From Methanoculleus sp. MH98A (GTDB taxonomy: Archaea; Halobacteriota; Methanomicrobia; Methanomicrobiales; Methanoculleaceae), in contig NZ_JMIO01000014.1 in NCBI RefSeq assembly GCF_000691865.1, forward strand, positions 1-59,611: 59,611 nt of DNA, given 5' to 3'. Below the pieces are notes generated by a model that was not told the origin of the DNA, did not search any database, and saw nothing but the letters and a program-made list of their open reading frames with translations. This document shows, one piece after another, positions 35,581-44,740 of this stretch (position 1 is the stretch's first letter; the number at the start of each line of letters is the position of its first letter). The translations under genes were made by a program, and so were the position numbers.

Positions 35581-36666
35581 CTACCTCACCGATGGCGCGT
35601 CGGTTTCCCTGGCCTCCGCAGGAGGCGCTCGTTCTCCCGTAAAGAGGTGGTCGACGCCGAGGATCGTGTTCACCCAGGCCCAGTCGTCGCTCGATTGAGC
35701 GACCATAAGGACGATGAGGGTGAGCGGGACGGCGAAGATCATCCCGGCAACACCGAGCGCCCATCCCCAGAAGATGACCGAGAGGACGACCACGAGGGCG
35801 GGGATCTCGAAGCGCCTCGATGCAAAGTGCGCGAAGATTGGGTTCTCCACGAGCGCGTTCAGGATCGCGACGACCACAATCACCGCGATCGCGCCCCATA
35901 TCCCGAACTGGAGCCAGGCAAAGAAGATCGCCGGGAGCGCCGCGATGACGAGCCCGATGTAGGGGATATACGAGAGCAGGAACGTCATCACCCCCCAGAG
36001 GACGGCCGCGTGCACCCCCATGACCCATAGGAACGTACCGAAGAGGAAGCCGTGGATGAGGTTTACCTCGGTCCTGACGATGACGAAGTTGGCCAGGAAT
36101 TTGCTCATGCGGGAGAACGACTCGGCGGCCTCGTCGTTCTTCATCACTTTCCTCACCCGTTCGGGCATCCGCGGCGCTTCAAAGAGCATGAAGATCGTCG
36201 TCACCGCTATGAAGAAGAGGTAGAGGAGAAGATCAGCGATACTGATGGCTGACGAAGAGATAAATCCCATGAATCCCTGCAGGTTTATCGAAGAAGGTGA
36301 GAGCGAACCCGTTTCAATCCCATATCTGTCCAGGAGGGTGAGGATCTCCGACAGTCTGGCGGTCAGTTCCTGCTGGTAGAGAGGAAGATCTGCGACCAGC
36401 GTCTCGAACGAGAAGAAGACGAGATAGCAGATCAGCAGGACGGCAAAGCAGGCGACGGCGGCGACCACGCCGACGGCGACGCTCTCAGGGAGTCCCCTCG
36501 TTCGAAGGGCTTTCGTTGGGGGATATATGATCATGGCGAGGATCACCGATACGGCGATGATGGTGACGAGGTATCCGATCGCCTCGATTCCGATAATGAG
36601 GAACACCAGTGCCGTCAACAGGAGTATGGTGCTCACGCGCCTTGGGAAAATCGGGGTTTCTGTCAT
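35581..36666 (-). CDS. AI-2E family membrane transporter
   Basis: 361 residues with about eight membrane helices. Typical features: an N-terminal helix pair, a long soluble stretch (residues about 105-145, LPLYQQELTARLSEILTLLDRYG), then helices with VRTEVNLIHGFLFGTFLWVMGV, LSYIPYIGLVIAALPA and ILNALVENPIFAHFASRR. The family includes autoinducer-2 exporters and sodium/proton antiporters; no substrate can be chosen here. The ATG at 36666 lies about 26 bases after ttgatatagt, so the transcript may be leaderless. It diverges from a K+/H+ antiporter gene, which suggests an ion-related role. Confidence 0.83.
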   Translation of the reverse strand: MTETPIFPRRVSTILLLTALVFLIIGIEAIGYLVTIIAVSVILAMIIYPPTKALRTRGLPESVAVGVVAAVACFAVLLICYLVFFSFETLVADLPLYQQELTARLSEILTLLDRYGIETGSLSPSSINLQGFMGFISSSAISIADLLLYLFFIAVTTIFMLFEAPRMPERVRKVMKNDEAAESFSRMSKFLANFVIVRTEVNLIHGFLFGTFLWVMGVHAAVLWGVMTFLLSYIPYIGLVIAALPAIFFAWLQFGIWGAIAVIVVVAILNALVENPIFAHFASRRFEIPALVVVLSVIFWGWALGVAGMIFAVPLTLIVLMVAQSSDDWAWVNTILGVDHLFTGERAPPAEARETDAPSVR

Positions 36667-36910
36667 CCTGACTGAGATCTTCTTACGGATACTATATCAA
36701 CCCCGCGATACGCTGCGGAACCGACGAGGCCGAGAGATCTGTTCGGCGCGCCCGGCCCCCTCGCTCCGGTCTCGACGGGCTTTGGGGTTCTGCCGGGTGC
36801 CGATGATCGCGAAACGATCGGCGCCGGGTTGGTATCCGCCCGGAGGACTATCCGATCGAAAGAGTGGGTAGGCAATTTTTAAGCAGAGTACCCGCGAATA
36901 ATATCCATAA

Positions 36911-38404
36911 ATGGTCCTCACCCTCGAACTCGTATTTATCGGAATAGCGGTGCTCTTTCTGATAAGCATCATAGCAAATAAGTTCTCGGAGAGGCTCGGT
37001 GTTCCTGCGCTCCTCATCTTCCTCATCGTCGGGATGCTCGCAGGCTCGGAGGGGCCGGGCGGTATCCCGTTCGACGACCCCACGCTTGCGCAGCTCATCG
37101 GGATTATAGCACTTGCATATATCCTCTTCTCGGGCGGTCTTGATACCCGGTGGGAAGAGATCCAGCCTGTTCTCTGGCAGGGGATCGCCCTCTCCACGAT
37201 CGGCGTCGTCCTGACCGCAGTCCTGCTCGGCGCGTTCGCCGTCCTGGTCCTCGGATTCTCTCCGCTCACGGGCCTACTCCTTGGCGCGGTCGTCTCGTCC
37301 ACCGATGCGGCGGCAGTCTTCTCGATCCTGCGAACGGCACGGGCCCGCCTGAAGGGAAACCTGCGGCCGTTCCTTGAGTTCGAGTCGGGGAGCAACGACC
37401 CCATGGCGATTCTTCTCACCACCGGCATCATCGGTCTGATCCTTACCCCGAGTTCGTCGATATTCGATCTCGTCCCGACGTTCGCGCAGCAGATGGCGGT
37501 TGGCGGCCTCATGGGCTATGCGCTCGGCAGGTTCACGGTCTGGTTCATCAACCGTATCAAACTGGAGACCGAGGGGCTGTACCCGGTGCTCACTCTCGCG
37601 ATGGTGCTGCTGGTCTACGGGCTGACTACCGTCGTCGGCGGAAACGGGTTCATCGCGGTCTACCTCGCTGGCCTTATCATTGGTAACAGCGTCATCGTTC
37701 ACAAAAAGAGCCTGATCCGGTTCTACGACGGGATCGCGTGGTTGATGCAGATCGTGATGTTCCTTGCGCTCGGGCTGCTCGTCTTCCCCTCGCAGCTTGC
37801 CTCGGCGTTCGTCCCCGGCCTTCTCGCCGCTCTCTTCCTGATATTCATCGCGCGGCCGGTCTCCGTCCTGCTCACGCTGCTCCCCTGGAAGATGCCGATG
37901 AACGAGAAGGCCCTGGTGTCGTGGGTGGGGCTCCGGGGGGCCGTCCCGATCATCCTCGCGACCTATCCCCTCGTCGCGGGGGTGCCTGATGCGAATGTGA
38001 TATTCAATATCGTCTTCTTCATCGTCATCTTCTCGGCGCTCGTGCACGGGACATCGATCCCCTCAGTCGCCCGCTGGCTCGGTCTCGCCGGCCCGCTCGA
38101 GGAGACGGGCCAACTCTCCCGTGAGTTCGATGTGAACCCCGACACCCCGAGTGAACTGCTCGAACTGGTCATCCCCCCGGACGCCTCGGCGGTGGGCAAG
38201 CAGGTCGTCGACCTCGGGTTGCCGACGGGCACACTCATCATCCTGATGCAGAAGGGAGACGAACGCTTCGTCCCGGTCGGCAGCACGGTCATCGAGGCCG
38301 GAGATACGCTTCTCTTCCTGACGACCGGCGACCTGGCGGATGCCGTCCGCACCAGGCTTCTTTGCAGAGAGGAGCCGGAGGACGGCCCCGGCACCGATAC
38401 GTGA
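36911..38404 (+). CDS. potassium/proton antiporter (CPA1, NhaP2/CvrA-like)
   Basis: 497 residues. About twelve helices form a CPA1 exchanger, with the ion-site motifs LGAVVSSTDAAAVFSIL and FESGSNDPMAILLTT (Asp of ND). From about residue 395 a cytosolic TrkA-C (RCK C-terminal) domain follows: PDTPSELLELVIPPDASAVGKQVVDLGLPTG. That domain is diagnostic for K+/H+ rather than Na+/H+ members. It would expel potassium in exchange for protons at the cell membrane. A tttttaagc box at 36876-36884 precedes the ATG by about 28 bases. Confidence 0.88.
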   Translation: MVLTLELVFIGIAVLFLISIIANKFSERLGVPALLIFLIVGMLAGSEGPGGIPFDDPTLAQLIGIIALAYILFSGGLDTRWEEIQPVLWQGIALSTIGVVLTAVLLGAFAVLVLGFSPLTGLLLGAVVSSTDAAAVFSILRTARARLKGNLRPFLEFESGSNDPMAILLTTGIIGLILTPSSSIFDLVPTFAQQMAVGGLMGYALGRFTVWFINRIKLETEGLYPVLTLAMVLLVYGLTTVVGGNGFIAVYLAGLIIGNSVIVHKKSLIRFYDGIAWLMQIVMFLALGLLVFPSQLASAFVPGLLAALFLIFIARPVSVLLTLLPWKMPMNEKALVSWVGLRGAVPIILATYPLVAGVPDANVIFNIVFFIVIFSALVHGTSIPSVARWLGLAGPLEETGQLSREFDVNPDTPSELLELVIPPDASAVGKQVVDLGLPTGTLIILMQKGDERFVPVGSTVIEAGDTLLFLTTGDLADAVRTRLLCREEPEDGPGTDT

Positions 38405-38438
38405 CGTATGGGGGGTGAAATCCGTCGGTCTCTGCGCC

Positions 38439-38873
38439 TCACTCCTTCAGCCGCAGCGGGCAGCATCTGTTGCCGCACCCCGGGCAGACACGGCGAAGGA
38501 TCAGGAAGGTGCCTGTGCCGGCAAGCACCCAGAAGAGTGCGAAGAGCGGAACCTGCGAGAGCAGCCAGTACTGGGGAATAGCGAGGATAAGGAGGAGTGC
38601 AACCACGACTACAGCGACCTCGACGGCCGTATACTCCCCCCTCCGGGCTGGAAGAAGCGCGGCGAGCCTGCCGGGAAGGACGTGGAGGCATTTCTCCCCC
38701 CTGAGCGGGCATTTCGTGCAGAAGGCCGCGATGACCGTCCCGACGAGGAGGGCGGCGACGGCGAGGTACACCAGGGCGTAGAGCGGTTCGGCAAGGCCTA
38801 TTGCGGCTGCTCCCGCCATGACTGCCCCTGTAAGCAGCGTGAGGGAAAAGACGCCGACAGCGACGGTGTTCAT
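38439..38873 (-). CDS. four-helix membrane protein with two cysteine clusters
   Basis: 144 residues, four hydrophobic helices (about 5-27, 30-50, 83-100, 104-125). Between helices 2 and 3 lies CTKCPLRGEKCLHVLPG and at the C-terminus CPGCGNRCCPLRL, so seven cysteines lie outside the membrane on probably the same side. This looks like a metal or Fe-S binding site, or a thiol-redox protein, but I recognise no family. It is convergent with the antiporter (35 bases) and close to the start-distal end of the PAS kinase gene. No partner is evident. Confidence 0.65.
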   Translation of the reverse strand: MNTVAVGVFSLTLLTGAVMAGAAAIGLAEPLYALVYLAVAALLVGTVIAAFCTKCPLRGEKCLHVLPGRLAALLPARRGEYTAVEVAVVVVALLLILAIPQYWLLSQVPLFALFWVLAGTGTFLILRRVCPGCGNRCCPLRLKE

Positions 38874-38932
38874 GCACAGGGTGTCGCTCTCGTGGGTGAT
38901 CTAGTTATCCCCACGGCGACACATCCTTCTGC

Positions 38933-41431
38933 TCACGAGACGGGATCCCGATCCTGCTTTGCCGGTTTGAGCGTGAACCTGAATGCCGCCCCTTCTTCCG
39001 GACGGCCTGACACGCGGTCCTCGATCCAGATCCTCCCCCCGTAGCGCTCGATGACGGTCCTGCAGATGAAAAGCCCGAGCCCGTCGCCTCTCCCCCGGGC
39101 TTTCCCCCGCTCGAACCGGTGGAAGAGTTTCTCCTTTACGTCGTCGGGCACGCCTGGCCCGTTGTCCTCGACCGTCACCAGCACCTCGCCGTCCCGCTCC
39201 TCCGCCCGGACGACGATCTCCACGTCAGGTCCGCCGAACTTGACACTGTTGCCGATGAGGTTCATGAAGACCGTGGAGAGGAGGTTGTCCGCCTGGACCT
39301 CGAGCGGCGGGATCTCCCGGTGTACCGATGCGCCGCGGAAGTTTCCCGCCTCCTCGTTGACGACCGCGTTGAGGTCGACCGGCGAGAATCCCGTCGAGCT
39401 GGTGTGAATACGCCTGATCGTCGAGACGTTCATGAGGATCTCGGTGCTCCGCGAGATGCTGTCGCGGAGTTTCCGGGCGTAGGTTCTCTCGGCGCCTTCG
39501 AGCAGTTCGAGCATGAGGTCGGCGTAGATACTCGAGACGTTGTTTGCATTCCTGATGTCGTGGGTGATGATGTCCAGGTAGAGGTTCGCCTCCCGGTGCG
39601 CCTCCTCGAGACCGGTGATCAGCCTATTGCGCTCCTCCTCGGCATGTTTCCGGTCGGTAATGTCGCGTGCGTTCACGATGAATCGCCGCTCGCTCCCTTC
39701 CCGGATCAGGTTCGCACCCGTAACATCGAGGATGATCCACCGGCCGGCAGCATCCCTGACCCTGACCTCGAACGTGAGTCTCGTAGATGGCCGGAGTACT
39801 CCGGTTCTCACGGCTTCCAGGGCCTTTGGTGCGTCTTCGGGGTGTATGAGGTCGAGCACGTCCGTGCCGATGAGGTTGTCGGGCTCATAGCCCCCGATCT
39901 GATTCACCGAAGGACTCGCGTAGGTGATGCGCCCCTGCATATCGAGGAGGAGGATGATATCGGATGCGTTCTCGATGAGAGAACGGAAGTGCTCCTCGCT
40001 CTCCTGCAGGGCACGGTTGAGAAGCGCCAGTTCTTCGGTCTTCTCCTGCAACTGCTCGGTGGTGCACTGCAGTTCTTCGTTCTGGACCTCCATCTCTTCG
40101 GCCGACTGTTGCAGTTGTTCCAGGAGTTTCTGCCTCTGTGCTTCAACCCGCTTCAGTTCTGTTATCTCCGTTCCGACGGCGATGGCTCCGGTGACGTCGC
40201 CCTGCAGATTCCGGAGGGGGGTCTTGGTCGAGTAGTAGATCCGGTTCTCGATCTCTTCCTCGAAGGTCTCGGTGATCCCGGTCTCCATAACGCGCTGCTC
40301 ATTGGCTACGACGGGTCCGCCGACCTCCGGGCCGAGGAGTTCGGCCTTCGACTTCCCGAGCACTTCGGGGTGCGATCTGCCGAGTGTCCTGAGCACAGCG
40401 GGGTTGCACATCACAAGACGGCTCCGCCTATCGGTGACGTAGATGGGTGCCGGCGTATTCTCGCAGATGGCGTTGAGGATGGCGTTGGCCTTCGCAAGTT
40501 CGTCCGTGCGTTCGGCTACGCGCTCCTCAAGCGTCTCGTTCAGCCGTTGCAGCGCCTCCTCGGCACGCTTGCGCTTGGTGATATCGATACCCACCTCCAG
40601 GATGTGGAGGGAGCCGTCCGCCTCGGTGAAGGGGAAGTCGAAGATATCGTAATCGTGGCCGTCAGGGCCGGTCCATTCCCAGTGGTGTGGCGCTCCCGTC
40701 TTCAGGACATTGTAGGACTCGCAGTTCTCGCAGGGCTCCGTCAGTCCGAAGAGGTACTCGAAGCAGCGCCGACCACCGGACTCGCCGAAACGCTCCCTGA
40801 AGAAGCGGTTCGCGAAGGGCACGTGATAGTCCGGCGAGAGGAGTATCACGTATACCGGCAGCATCTCGAGGACGTCGTAGAGCCGTTTTCGCTCGGCCTT
40901 CACCGCCTCCTCGGCCCGGATACGTTCGGCAATCTCGGCCTGCAGGGCCTCGTTCGCCTCCCGGAGTTTGAGGGTGCGCTCCAGAACGCGCGTCTCCAGT
41001 TCGTCGTGCGCCCTCTGCAACGCCTCTTCGGCCTGTTTGCGCCCGGTGATGTCGTGGCCCTGGGCGATGACCGAGGAGACCGTTTTCCGGTCGTCTTCGT
41101 ACACGGCGGCGGAGTTCCAGAGTACCGTCCTGATCCTGCCGTCCGCCGTGAGTATGGGGATCTCGACGGTCTCCCATCGCTCCCCGGCCGTCGTCTCCCG
41201 AATGAGTTCCATCAGTTCTTCCCGCCGGTTCTCGGGGAAGAGGATCTCCGGCGACCGGCCGACGACCTCGTCCGCGGCCCGTCCCGTCAACCGTTCGAAG
41301 GCGTTGTTGAACCTGGTGATCCTGAGACTCGCATCCCAGACGATGATGGGGGCGTTGGCGTATGTGATCAGGTTCTCCAGGTACTGGGTCGTTTCGGCCA
41401 TCTTCTCGAGTGCTTCGTAATCGCGTGTCAA
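38933..41431 (-). CDS. cytosolic multi-PAS histidine kinase
   Basis: 832 residues. The start is TTG at 41431 with GGAGG eight bases upstream. Layout: PAS1 (20-135), PAS2 (180-285) with Cys223, Cys234 and Cys237 in RCFEYLFGLTEPCENC, PAS3 (315-425), coiled coil (425-480), PAS4 (480-595), dimerisation segment with H-box His624 (DIITHDIRNANN), and HATPase (N-box FMNLIGNSVKFGG, DNGPGVP, GDGLGLF). No membrane helix is seen. It autophosphorylates on His624 in response to signals sensed by the PAS domains. It shares the Cys-x10-CxxC PAS and the same C-terminal half with the kinase at 16371-18792, so the two are paralogues. No response regulator adjoins it. Confidence 0.88.
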   Translation of the reverse strand: MTRDYEALEKMAETTQYLENLITYANAPIIVWDASLRITRFNNAFERLTGRAADEVVGRSPEILFPENRREELMELIRETTAGERWETVEIPILTADGRIRTVLWNSAAVYEDDRKTVSSVIAQGHDITGRKQAEEALQRAHDELETRVLERTLKLREANEALQAEIAERIRAEEAVKAERKRLYDVLEMLPVYVILLSPDYHVPFANRFFRERFGESGGRRCFEYLFGLTEPCENCESYNVLKTGAPHHWEWTGPDGHDYDIFDFPFTEADGSLHILEVGIDITKRKRAEEALQRLNETLEERVAERTDELAKANAILNAICENTPAPIYVTDRRSRLVMCNPAVLRTLGRSHPEVLGKSKAELLGPEVGGPVVANEQRVMETGITETFEEEIENRIYYSTKTPLRNLQGDVTGAIAVGTEITELKRVEAQRQKLLEQLQQSAEEMEVQNEELQCTTEQLQEKTEELALLNRALQESEEHFRSLIENASDIILLLDMQGRITYASPSVNQIGGYEPDNLIGTDVLDLIHPEDAPKALEAVRTGVLRPSTRLTFEVRVRDAAGRWIILDVTGANLIREGSERRFIVNARDITDRKHAEEERNRLITGLEEAHREANLYLDIITHDIRNANNVSSIYADLMLELLEGAERTYARKLRDSISRSTEILMNVSTIRRIHTSSTGFSPVDLNAVVNEEAGNFRGASVHREIPPLEVQADNLLSTVFMNLIGNSVKFGGPDVEIVVRAEERDGEVLVTVEDNGPGVPDDVKEKLFHRFERGKARGRGDGLGLFICRTVIERYGGRIWIEDRVSGRPEEGAAFRFTLKPAKQDRDPVS

Positions 41432-41878
41432 AATTCGTTCCTCCTTCGGAAGACGTGTCGTCGAGCGAACCGGTGCCGCGGGGAGCTTGCGTCGGCGGCC
41501 CGGAGCGGTTTTCCTTCTCTATCGCTCCCGGTGCCGGCCTTTATGGGAGGCTGCTCCGGCGATGTTCTGAGTAGAATGCTTGAATGGAACTGGATTCTGT
41601 CCGTAGGACAGTTTTGGGATACGTTTGCAATTAACGTTTGGCATTGAGTACACGCAAAGACGCACGAAGGGCGCGTCAGGATCATTTCGGCCTCTTAACA
41701 CTCTTAATCCATTACCGTGTCCTCGTAAACTGCCGGTCGTAATCGTCCGTTCGAGAACAGGCGCCGGGAGGGTTGCAGGTGAAGAACATTGAATCGGGGT
41801 GATCGTTTTTTCCGGAAGCGGCACCGGATACGGCGATAAATTCGCTATGTTTTTTAACCCGGGTTGCCTTTTTCCTTC
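41432..41878. other. divergent intergenic region between kinase and dipeptidase
   Basis: It contains a cccataaagg box near 41536-41545 that could drive the kinase with a leader of about 85 bases, a CTGTCC/GGACAG hairpin near 41597-41611, and a gttttttaac box at 41849-41858 for the dipeptidase. No coding frame is convincing. Confidence 0.4.
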
Positions 41879-43696
41879 ATGCGAAAGCGTATCGGTATGA
41901 CTCGTTTTCTACAAAGTTGCTTCTGCCTGCTTGCCGTGCTCCTGCTGGTATCGAATGCAGCGGCATGCACCGTCTTTGCGATAACGCCGGGCGCATCCGA
42001 AGACGGATCGATGTATGTCGGGCATACGAACGACGGTGTCGGGAAAGACTGGAGAAACATCGACGACATCAGCATACTCTACGTCCCCGCGGCGAACCAT
42101 GCGCCCGGAGAGAAGAGGGCGGTCGTCTTCGATCCCGACAGCGGTTCGGATGCGGCGGGAGGCGAGGGCAGCGATGATTCGCGCTTGATTCTCGGGTATA
42201 TCGACCCGGTGCCGCACACCTACGCCTACTACACCGGTTCGTACGGTATGATGAACGAACACCAGCTCCTCTCCGCCGAGTGCACCGACTACGCGAAGGT
42301 GGAACTCAACGCAGCCGAAGGAAAGCGGATCTTCTACTCCTCCGAGCTCTCGAACGTGGCGCTCGAGCGGTGCACGAAAGCACGGGAAGCGGTCGAGCTG
42401 GTCGGCGGGCTGATCGACACCTATGGGTATTACGGAACCGGCGAGACGCTCGTCTTCGCCGACCCGGAGGAGGCGTGGGTCATCGAGATGTGCTCGAGCC
42501 TCGATGAGGCGGACGGCGGTGGCCTCTGGGTCGCGCAGAAGATCTCCGACGGAGAGGTCTTCGTCGCGGCAAACGAGTTCAGGATCCGTGAGGTCGTTCC
42601 CGGAAACCCCGACCAGATCTACTCAAGCGATCTCTTCGCGAAGCTCGAAAAGGCCGGCGTGTGGTCCCCTGCGGACGGCACCCTCGACTGGCTCGAGGCT
42701 GTCAGCTACGGCGAGTATGCGCATCCCTACTACTCGCTGATGCGGGTCTGGCGCATCCAGGACCGGCTCGCCCCGTCGCTCAACCTGAGCTCGTACGTCG
42801 AGAATTCGTACACGAAGGCGTACCCGTTCACCGTTGCGCCCGACGAGAAGGTCAACCTGACCGGGGCGTTCTCGCTCTTCCGGGACCACTACGAGGGAAC
42901 CGGGTTCGACCTCTCGAACGGCGAGGCCGCTGGGCCGTTCGGGAACCCGTACCGCTACTTAGGGCCCGACGACGCCCACACGGATTTCCAGAACGCGTCG
43001 TACATGGAGGTCCGTGCCGGGGCGAATCCGCGGCCGGTCTCGGCGGTCTTCTGCAGTTACAGTTACGTCGCCCAGGCACGCTCCTCCCTCCCCGACCCGG
43101 TGGGAGGCGTGCTCTGGTTCGGCCCGGCGGTCACGTACGAGACGGTCTACGCGCCGTTCTACGCGGGCTCGACGAACGTATCCGTCGCGTATGCGACCGG
43201 CGACCGGTTAACATATGATAGCAGTACCGCCTACTGGACCTTCGACCTTGTAACGAACTGGGCCATGCTTCGCTACGACGCGATGATCGACGAAATCATC
43301 GCGAAGCAGGGGGACCTTGAAGCGGAGTCGATAGCCCTCGTGCAGGAGACCGACAGAGAGGCGGCCGACCTCATCGCTGCCGGCGACAATGAAGGGGCGG
43401 CGCGTCTCCTCACGGACTTCACGGTCACGCGGGGCGATGAGATCATCGATGAGTGGCACGCCCTCACGGGCACGCTGATCGTCACGTACTCGAACGGCCT
43501 CATCACCGACCCGATGACGGAGGCGGTCGAGGAGCCCGGGTATCCGGCGTGGTGGCTGAACGAGACCGGGTACCAGTACGGGCCGCGGGTCTATCAGGTT
43601 GAGGAACTCCGCGCCACCGACGGGCTGAACTATACCGGCAACACCGTCCGGGCTCCGTTGAACGCGACGTTTGCGGATATCCGGGAACTCCTCTGA
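41879..43696 (+). CDS. secreted C69-family dipeptidase
   Basis: 605 residues from the ATG at 41879, about 25 bases after the TATA box; a TTG at 41864 is less likely. A signal peptide (residues about 5-29) ends in AAA just before Cys30 (CTVFAITPGASEDG), which would become the N-terminal nucleophile after cleavage, as in peptidase family C69/U34. Conserved blocks follow: VGHTNDG, YGMMNEHQLLSAECTD, YGYYGTGETLVFADPEEAWVIEM and VAANEFRIREV. It should cut dipeptides outside the cell. The length matches the larger archaeal and bacterial members. A T run (43702-43707) and hairpins follow. Confidence 0.9.
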   Translation: MRKRIGMTRFLQSCFCLLAVLLLVSNAAACTVFAITPGASEDGSMYVGHTNDGVGKDWRNIDDISILYVPAANHAPGEKRAVVFDPDSGSDAAGGEGSDDSRLILGYIDPVPHTYAYYTGSYGMMNEHQLLSAECTDYAKVELNAAEGKRIFYSSELSNVALERCTKAREAVELVGGLIDTYGYYGTGETLVFADPEEAWVIEMCSSLDEADGGGLWVAQKISDGEVFVAANEFRIREVVPGNPDQIYSSDLFAKLEKAGVWSPADGTLDWLEAVSYGEYAHPYYSLMRVWRIQDRLAPSLNLSSYVENSYTKAYPFTVAPDEKVNLTGAFSLFRDHYEGTGFDLSNGEAAGPFGNPYRYLGPDDAHTDFQNASYMEVRAGANPRPVSAVFCSYSYVAQARSSLPDPVGGVLWFGPAVTYETVYAPFYAGSTNVSVAYATGDRLTYDSSTAYWTFDLVTNWAMLRYDAMIDEIIAKQGDLEAESIALVQETDREAADLIAAGDNEGAARLLTDFTVTRGDEIIDEWHALTGTLIVTYSNGLITDPMTEAVEEPGYPAWWLNETGYQYGPRVYQVEELRATDGLNYTGNTVRAPLNATFADIRELL

Positions 43697-43700
43697 TCAT

Positions 43701-43777
43701 CTTTTTTCCCCTAACACCGGTCGCCAGTCGAAAATGCTTCGCATTTTCTCCAGCTCCTGCTGGGCGCTTATGCGCCC
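43701..43777. repeat. T run plus three tandem mini-hairpins between convergent genes
   Basis: After a T run come three perfect hairpins in a row: GAAAATGC/GCATTTTC (43730-43748, loop TTC), CCAGC/GCTGG (43750-43763) and GGGCGC/GCGCCC (43762-43777, loop TTAT). The third overlaps the last codons and stop of the DUF169 gene. The cluster probably ends transcription from both sides and looks like the mini-hairpin DNA at the right edge of the window. Confidence 0.65.
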
Positions 43778-44541
43778 ACCAGTCGCGGGTTACTCCGGTC
43801 TATCTTCTTCATCACCTTCTCCCAGGTGCCCGTGATGAGGAAACTCTCCTCCATGAAGCCGACCATCTTCGTAAACTTCTTCATGGGAAAAGCCATCGTC
43901 AGGACGTCCGGCGGGACGCAGGGGCGTGCCGAGGGGTCGAACATCCCGAGGACCGCTCGTGGGTTCTCGTTCTGCTGCTCGAGCCACGGGAAGTAAAAGA
44001 CCGAGCTGCACCCGGCGCCGAAGGGAGCGATGACGCCGTTCGGGTCGGCCCGGTCGAAGTTTGCAAGCGTGAAGAGACCGGAGAGCACCTCCGGCCGGGC
44101 GAAGAAGACGACGGCGTCCGGGTTGTCGGCCTCCGTGAGGTTGTCCCAGCGCTTGAAGACGATCTCCTTGCCCTTCGTCGGAATCCGGGTGGTCCCCCGG
44201 TCGAGTTTGTCGACGATCTCCGGCGTCTGCTTGTAGCGCTCCCCCTCCATCTCGCCGGGCTTTCCGTAGGAGAGGAAGTAGCGGAAGTCGGGGAACCGTT
44301 CGGCGTCGTAGCCGAGGTAGAACCTTCCCCCGCGGCACCCGATGGAGTCTTCGGAGAAGGCGAGGCTTTTGCCGTTCCGTACCTTCGTAAGGTCGCAGAC
44401 GAAGCACCTCCAGCCTTTCGGGGCGGGGGCCTTCTCCACACCGTCGGTCGGACCCCCGACCTCGAAGGCGATCGGGAGGTCCGTCCCCGGGAAGTAGTTC
44501 TCGTGGAGCCGGATGTAGGCGTCGCGCAGTGCTGTGTCCAT
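43768..44541 (-). CDS. DUF169 family protein
   Basis: 257 residues, ATG at 44541 about 26 bases after a tattaatccc box. The protein has the hallmarks of DUF169: an N-terminal IRLHENYFPGTDLPIAFEV, a cysteine-bearing segment (KGWRCFVCDLTKVRNGKSLAFSEDSIGCRGG), PDAVVFFARPEVLSGL, APFGAGCSSVFYFPW and a terminal MAFPMKKFTKMV. Conserved cysteines suggest a metal or cofactor site. The role of the family is unknown, though members are frequent in methanogens and other anaerobes. It is cytosolic. Its stop lies inside the mini-hairpin cluster. Confidence 0.85.
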   Translation of the reverse strand: MDTALRDAYIRLHENYFPGTDLPIAFEVGGPTDGVEKAPAPKGWRCFVCDLTKVRNGKSLAFSEDSIGCRGGRFYLGYDAERFPDFRYFLSYGKPGEMEGERYKQTPEIVDKLDRGTTRIPTKGKEIVFKRWDNLTEADNPDAVVFFARPEVLSGLFTLANFDRADPNGVIAPFGAGCSSVFYFPWLEQQNENPRAVLGMFDPSARPCVPPDVLTMAFPMKKFTKMVGFMEESFLITGTWEKVMKKIDRSNPRLVGA

Positions 44542-44710
44542 ATGGCCCTGTTCCGGGGCACCGGGGATTAATATTCTGATCCGTCTCCCGGTCGGGGAGC
44601 ATACAGCCGGCGGCCTGTCACCATCCGGTCAGGGAAGTGCGGTGTGGCCAGGGCACTATCCGGCTGCGGGGAACCGCACACGAGCCGGATCGGCGGGAAA
44701 GATCGAAATG

Positions 44711-44738
44711 TATATATTGTCAACCTTTGACTGTTGAC
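44711..44738 (+). promoter_or_regulatory. TATA box and inverted repeat before the HTH operon
   Basis: A tatatatt box (44710-44718) precedes the ATG at 44741 by about 26 bases, so the transcript is probably leaderless. GTCAAC (44719-44724) and GTTGAC (44733-44738) form an inverted repeat spanning the predicted start of transcription; a shorter GTCAA-N3-TTGAC is nested in it. It is a candidate operator for the HTH protein it precedes. Confidence 0.5.
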
Positions 44739-44740
44739 GC

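Noticed and set aside
39119-41647. 842-codon open frame opposite the PAS kinase gene
   Set aside because: The kinase on the other strand has all its motifs; the plus-strand frame has none and extends into non-coding DNA.
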